From IDS-8 sp036381215 (lineage in GTDB: Bacteria; Pseudomonadota; Gammaproteobacteria; Steroidobacterales; Woeseiaceae), in the NCBI GenBank assembly GCA_036381215.1, contig DASVDF010000124.1, forward strand, positions 1-7,028: DNA of 7,028 nt, in the 5' to 3' direction. Both the position numbers and the translations under genes were made by a program. Under the pieces are notes generated by a model. That model worked only from the letters and a program-made list of their open reading frames with translations. It had not been told where the DNA came from and did not search any database. Of the stretch, positions 6,741 through 7,028 are shown piece by piece. Numbering within the stretch: the stretch's first letter is position 1; each line of letters starts with the position of its first letter.

Positions 6741-6926
6741 AACCCGCTTGTTTCCCATCGCGACCCGTGCGTTACCGGCATCTGTCGCCCTGGTGCCGGG
6801 TCCATTCGAGTCCGATTACAGGCCATGCGCCTCGCCTCGCGACCCGGGCGTCGTGCCGTCGCATGCGCGCCGAGGCCCGTCGCGTGTCGAGCAAATCCAT
6901 TCATCAACACGATTCAAATTATCAAC

Positions 6927-6956
6927 TGGACCAATTCTCGACGGCGATCGGATACT
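6927..6956 (+). promoter_or_regulatory. Weak candidate sigma-70 promoter for the gene at 7006
   Basis: TGGACC at 6927-6932 and GATACT at 6951-6956 each match 4 of 6 consensus bases, with an 18-base spacer. They follow an AT-rich patch at about 6895-6936 that stands out in this GC-rich window. This would give a leader of roughly 40 bases to the ATG at 7006. The matches are weak and other pairings are possible. Confidence 0.22.
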
Positions 6957-6993
6957 GGCGCGATTCCGGGTCCGCGCCCGGCGTCTGCAATCC

Positions 6994-6999
6994 GGAGGA
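6994..6999 (+). promoter_or_regulatory. Strong ribosome binding site of the gene at 7006
   Basis: GGAGGA lies six bases before the ATG at 7006, a near-ideal Shine-Dalgarno sequence and spacing. It is the best such site in the window and the main evidence that a gene begins here. Confidence 0.7.
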
Positions 7000-7005
7000 C
7001 AAACG

Positions 7006-7028
7006 ATGAAGTGGACGAACAAGAACGG
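7006..7028 (+). CDS. Start of a downstream gene (partial, seven codons)
   Basis: The ATG at 7006 follows a strong ribosome binding site and opens a frame reading MKWTNKN before the window ends. The few residues are hydrophilic and say nothing about function. The gene is separated from the synthetase by 524 bases and probably has its own promoter, although it shares the strand and could belong to the same pathway. Confidence 0.55.

Larger units (their letters stand above)
6482..7005. other. Non-coding region after the cluster
   Basis: These 524 bases contain no gene I can support. The first 400 or so are very GC-rich and include several inverted repeats; the last 110 or so include an AT-rich patch before the next gene. 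The frame in phase with the synthetase stays open from 6482 to the TGA at 7007-7009. Its only ATG or GTG starts are late (GTG at 6767, then an ATG and another GTG further on), and none that I examined has a good ribosome binding site. Its product would be rich in Arg and Pro. On the minus strand the open frames run into the antisense of the synthetase and look like shadows. Confidence 0.5.

Noticed and set aside
5762..6910. Minus-strand open frame spanning the end of the synthetase and the region after it
   Set aside because: Most of it is antisense to the synthetase, and the remainder shows no recognisable protein features.
6911..6926. Possible FNR/Crp-type site around GATTCAAATTATCAAC
   Set aside because: Only the ATCAA half matches; the other half does not fit TTGAT at the required spacing.

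Overview
The window is GC-rich (by eye roughly 65% or more), with strong G/C bias at third codon positions and Shine-Dalgarno sites of the GGAGG type. This suggests a high-GC proteobacterium, perhaps a beta- or alphaproteobacterium with aromatic or cyclic-acid catabolism. The taxon is inferred from composition and gene content only.

Layout, all on the + strand: (1) bases 1-133 are the last 43 codons of an upstream gene I do not recognise. (2) Bases 134-454 are a 321-base non-coding stretch. It holds a small hairpin and, just before the next gene, two imperfect 18-bp direct repeats with a 21-bp period. (3) Bases 455-6481 are a compact four-gene cluster: a crotonase-fold (enoyl-CoA hydratase/isomerase family) protein; a thiamine-pyrophosphate/iron-sulfur alpha subunit of the indolepyruvate:ferredoxin oxidoreductase (IorA) type; its partner IorB-type subunit with a long C-terminal extension; and an AMP-forming acyl-CoA synthetase. 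The last two junctions are ATGA overlaps, so the genes are almost certainly co-transcribed and translationally coupled. (4) Bases 6482-7005 have no convincing gene. They contain several GC-rich hairpins, an AT-rich patch, and an open frame with no stop that continues in phase from the synthetase. (5) A new gene with a strong ribosome binding site begins at 7006 and leaves the window after seven codons.

Working model (inference): the IorAB pair oxidatively decarboxylates a 2-oxoacid, by family precedent an arylpyruvate, to an acyl-CoA with ferredoxin as acceptor. The AMP-forming ligase makes a CoA thioester from a free acid, and the crotonase-fold protein transforms a CoA intermediate. Together they look like a dedicated catabolic module for an aromatic or cyclic 2-oxoacid or acid; the real substrate cannot be read from the sequence. 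The main oddities are: the crotonase-fold protein lacks both standard catalytic glutamates; one ferredoxin motif of the alpha subunit has Asp in place of the second Cys; IorA and IorB are separate genes although IorB carries the tail I associate with fused forms; and the tandem repeat is a good candidate operator. No regulator, transporter, tRNA, rRNA, CRISPR array or insertion sequence was seen.
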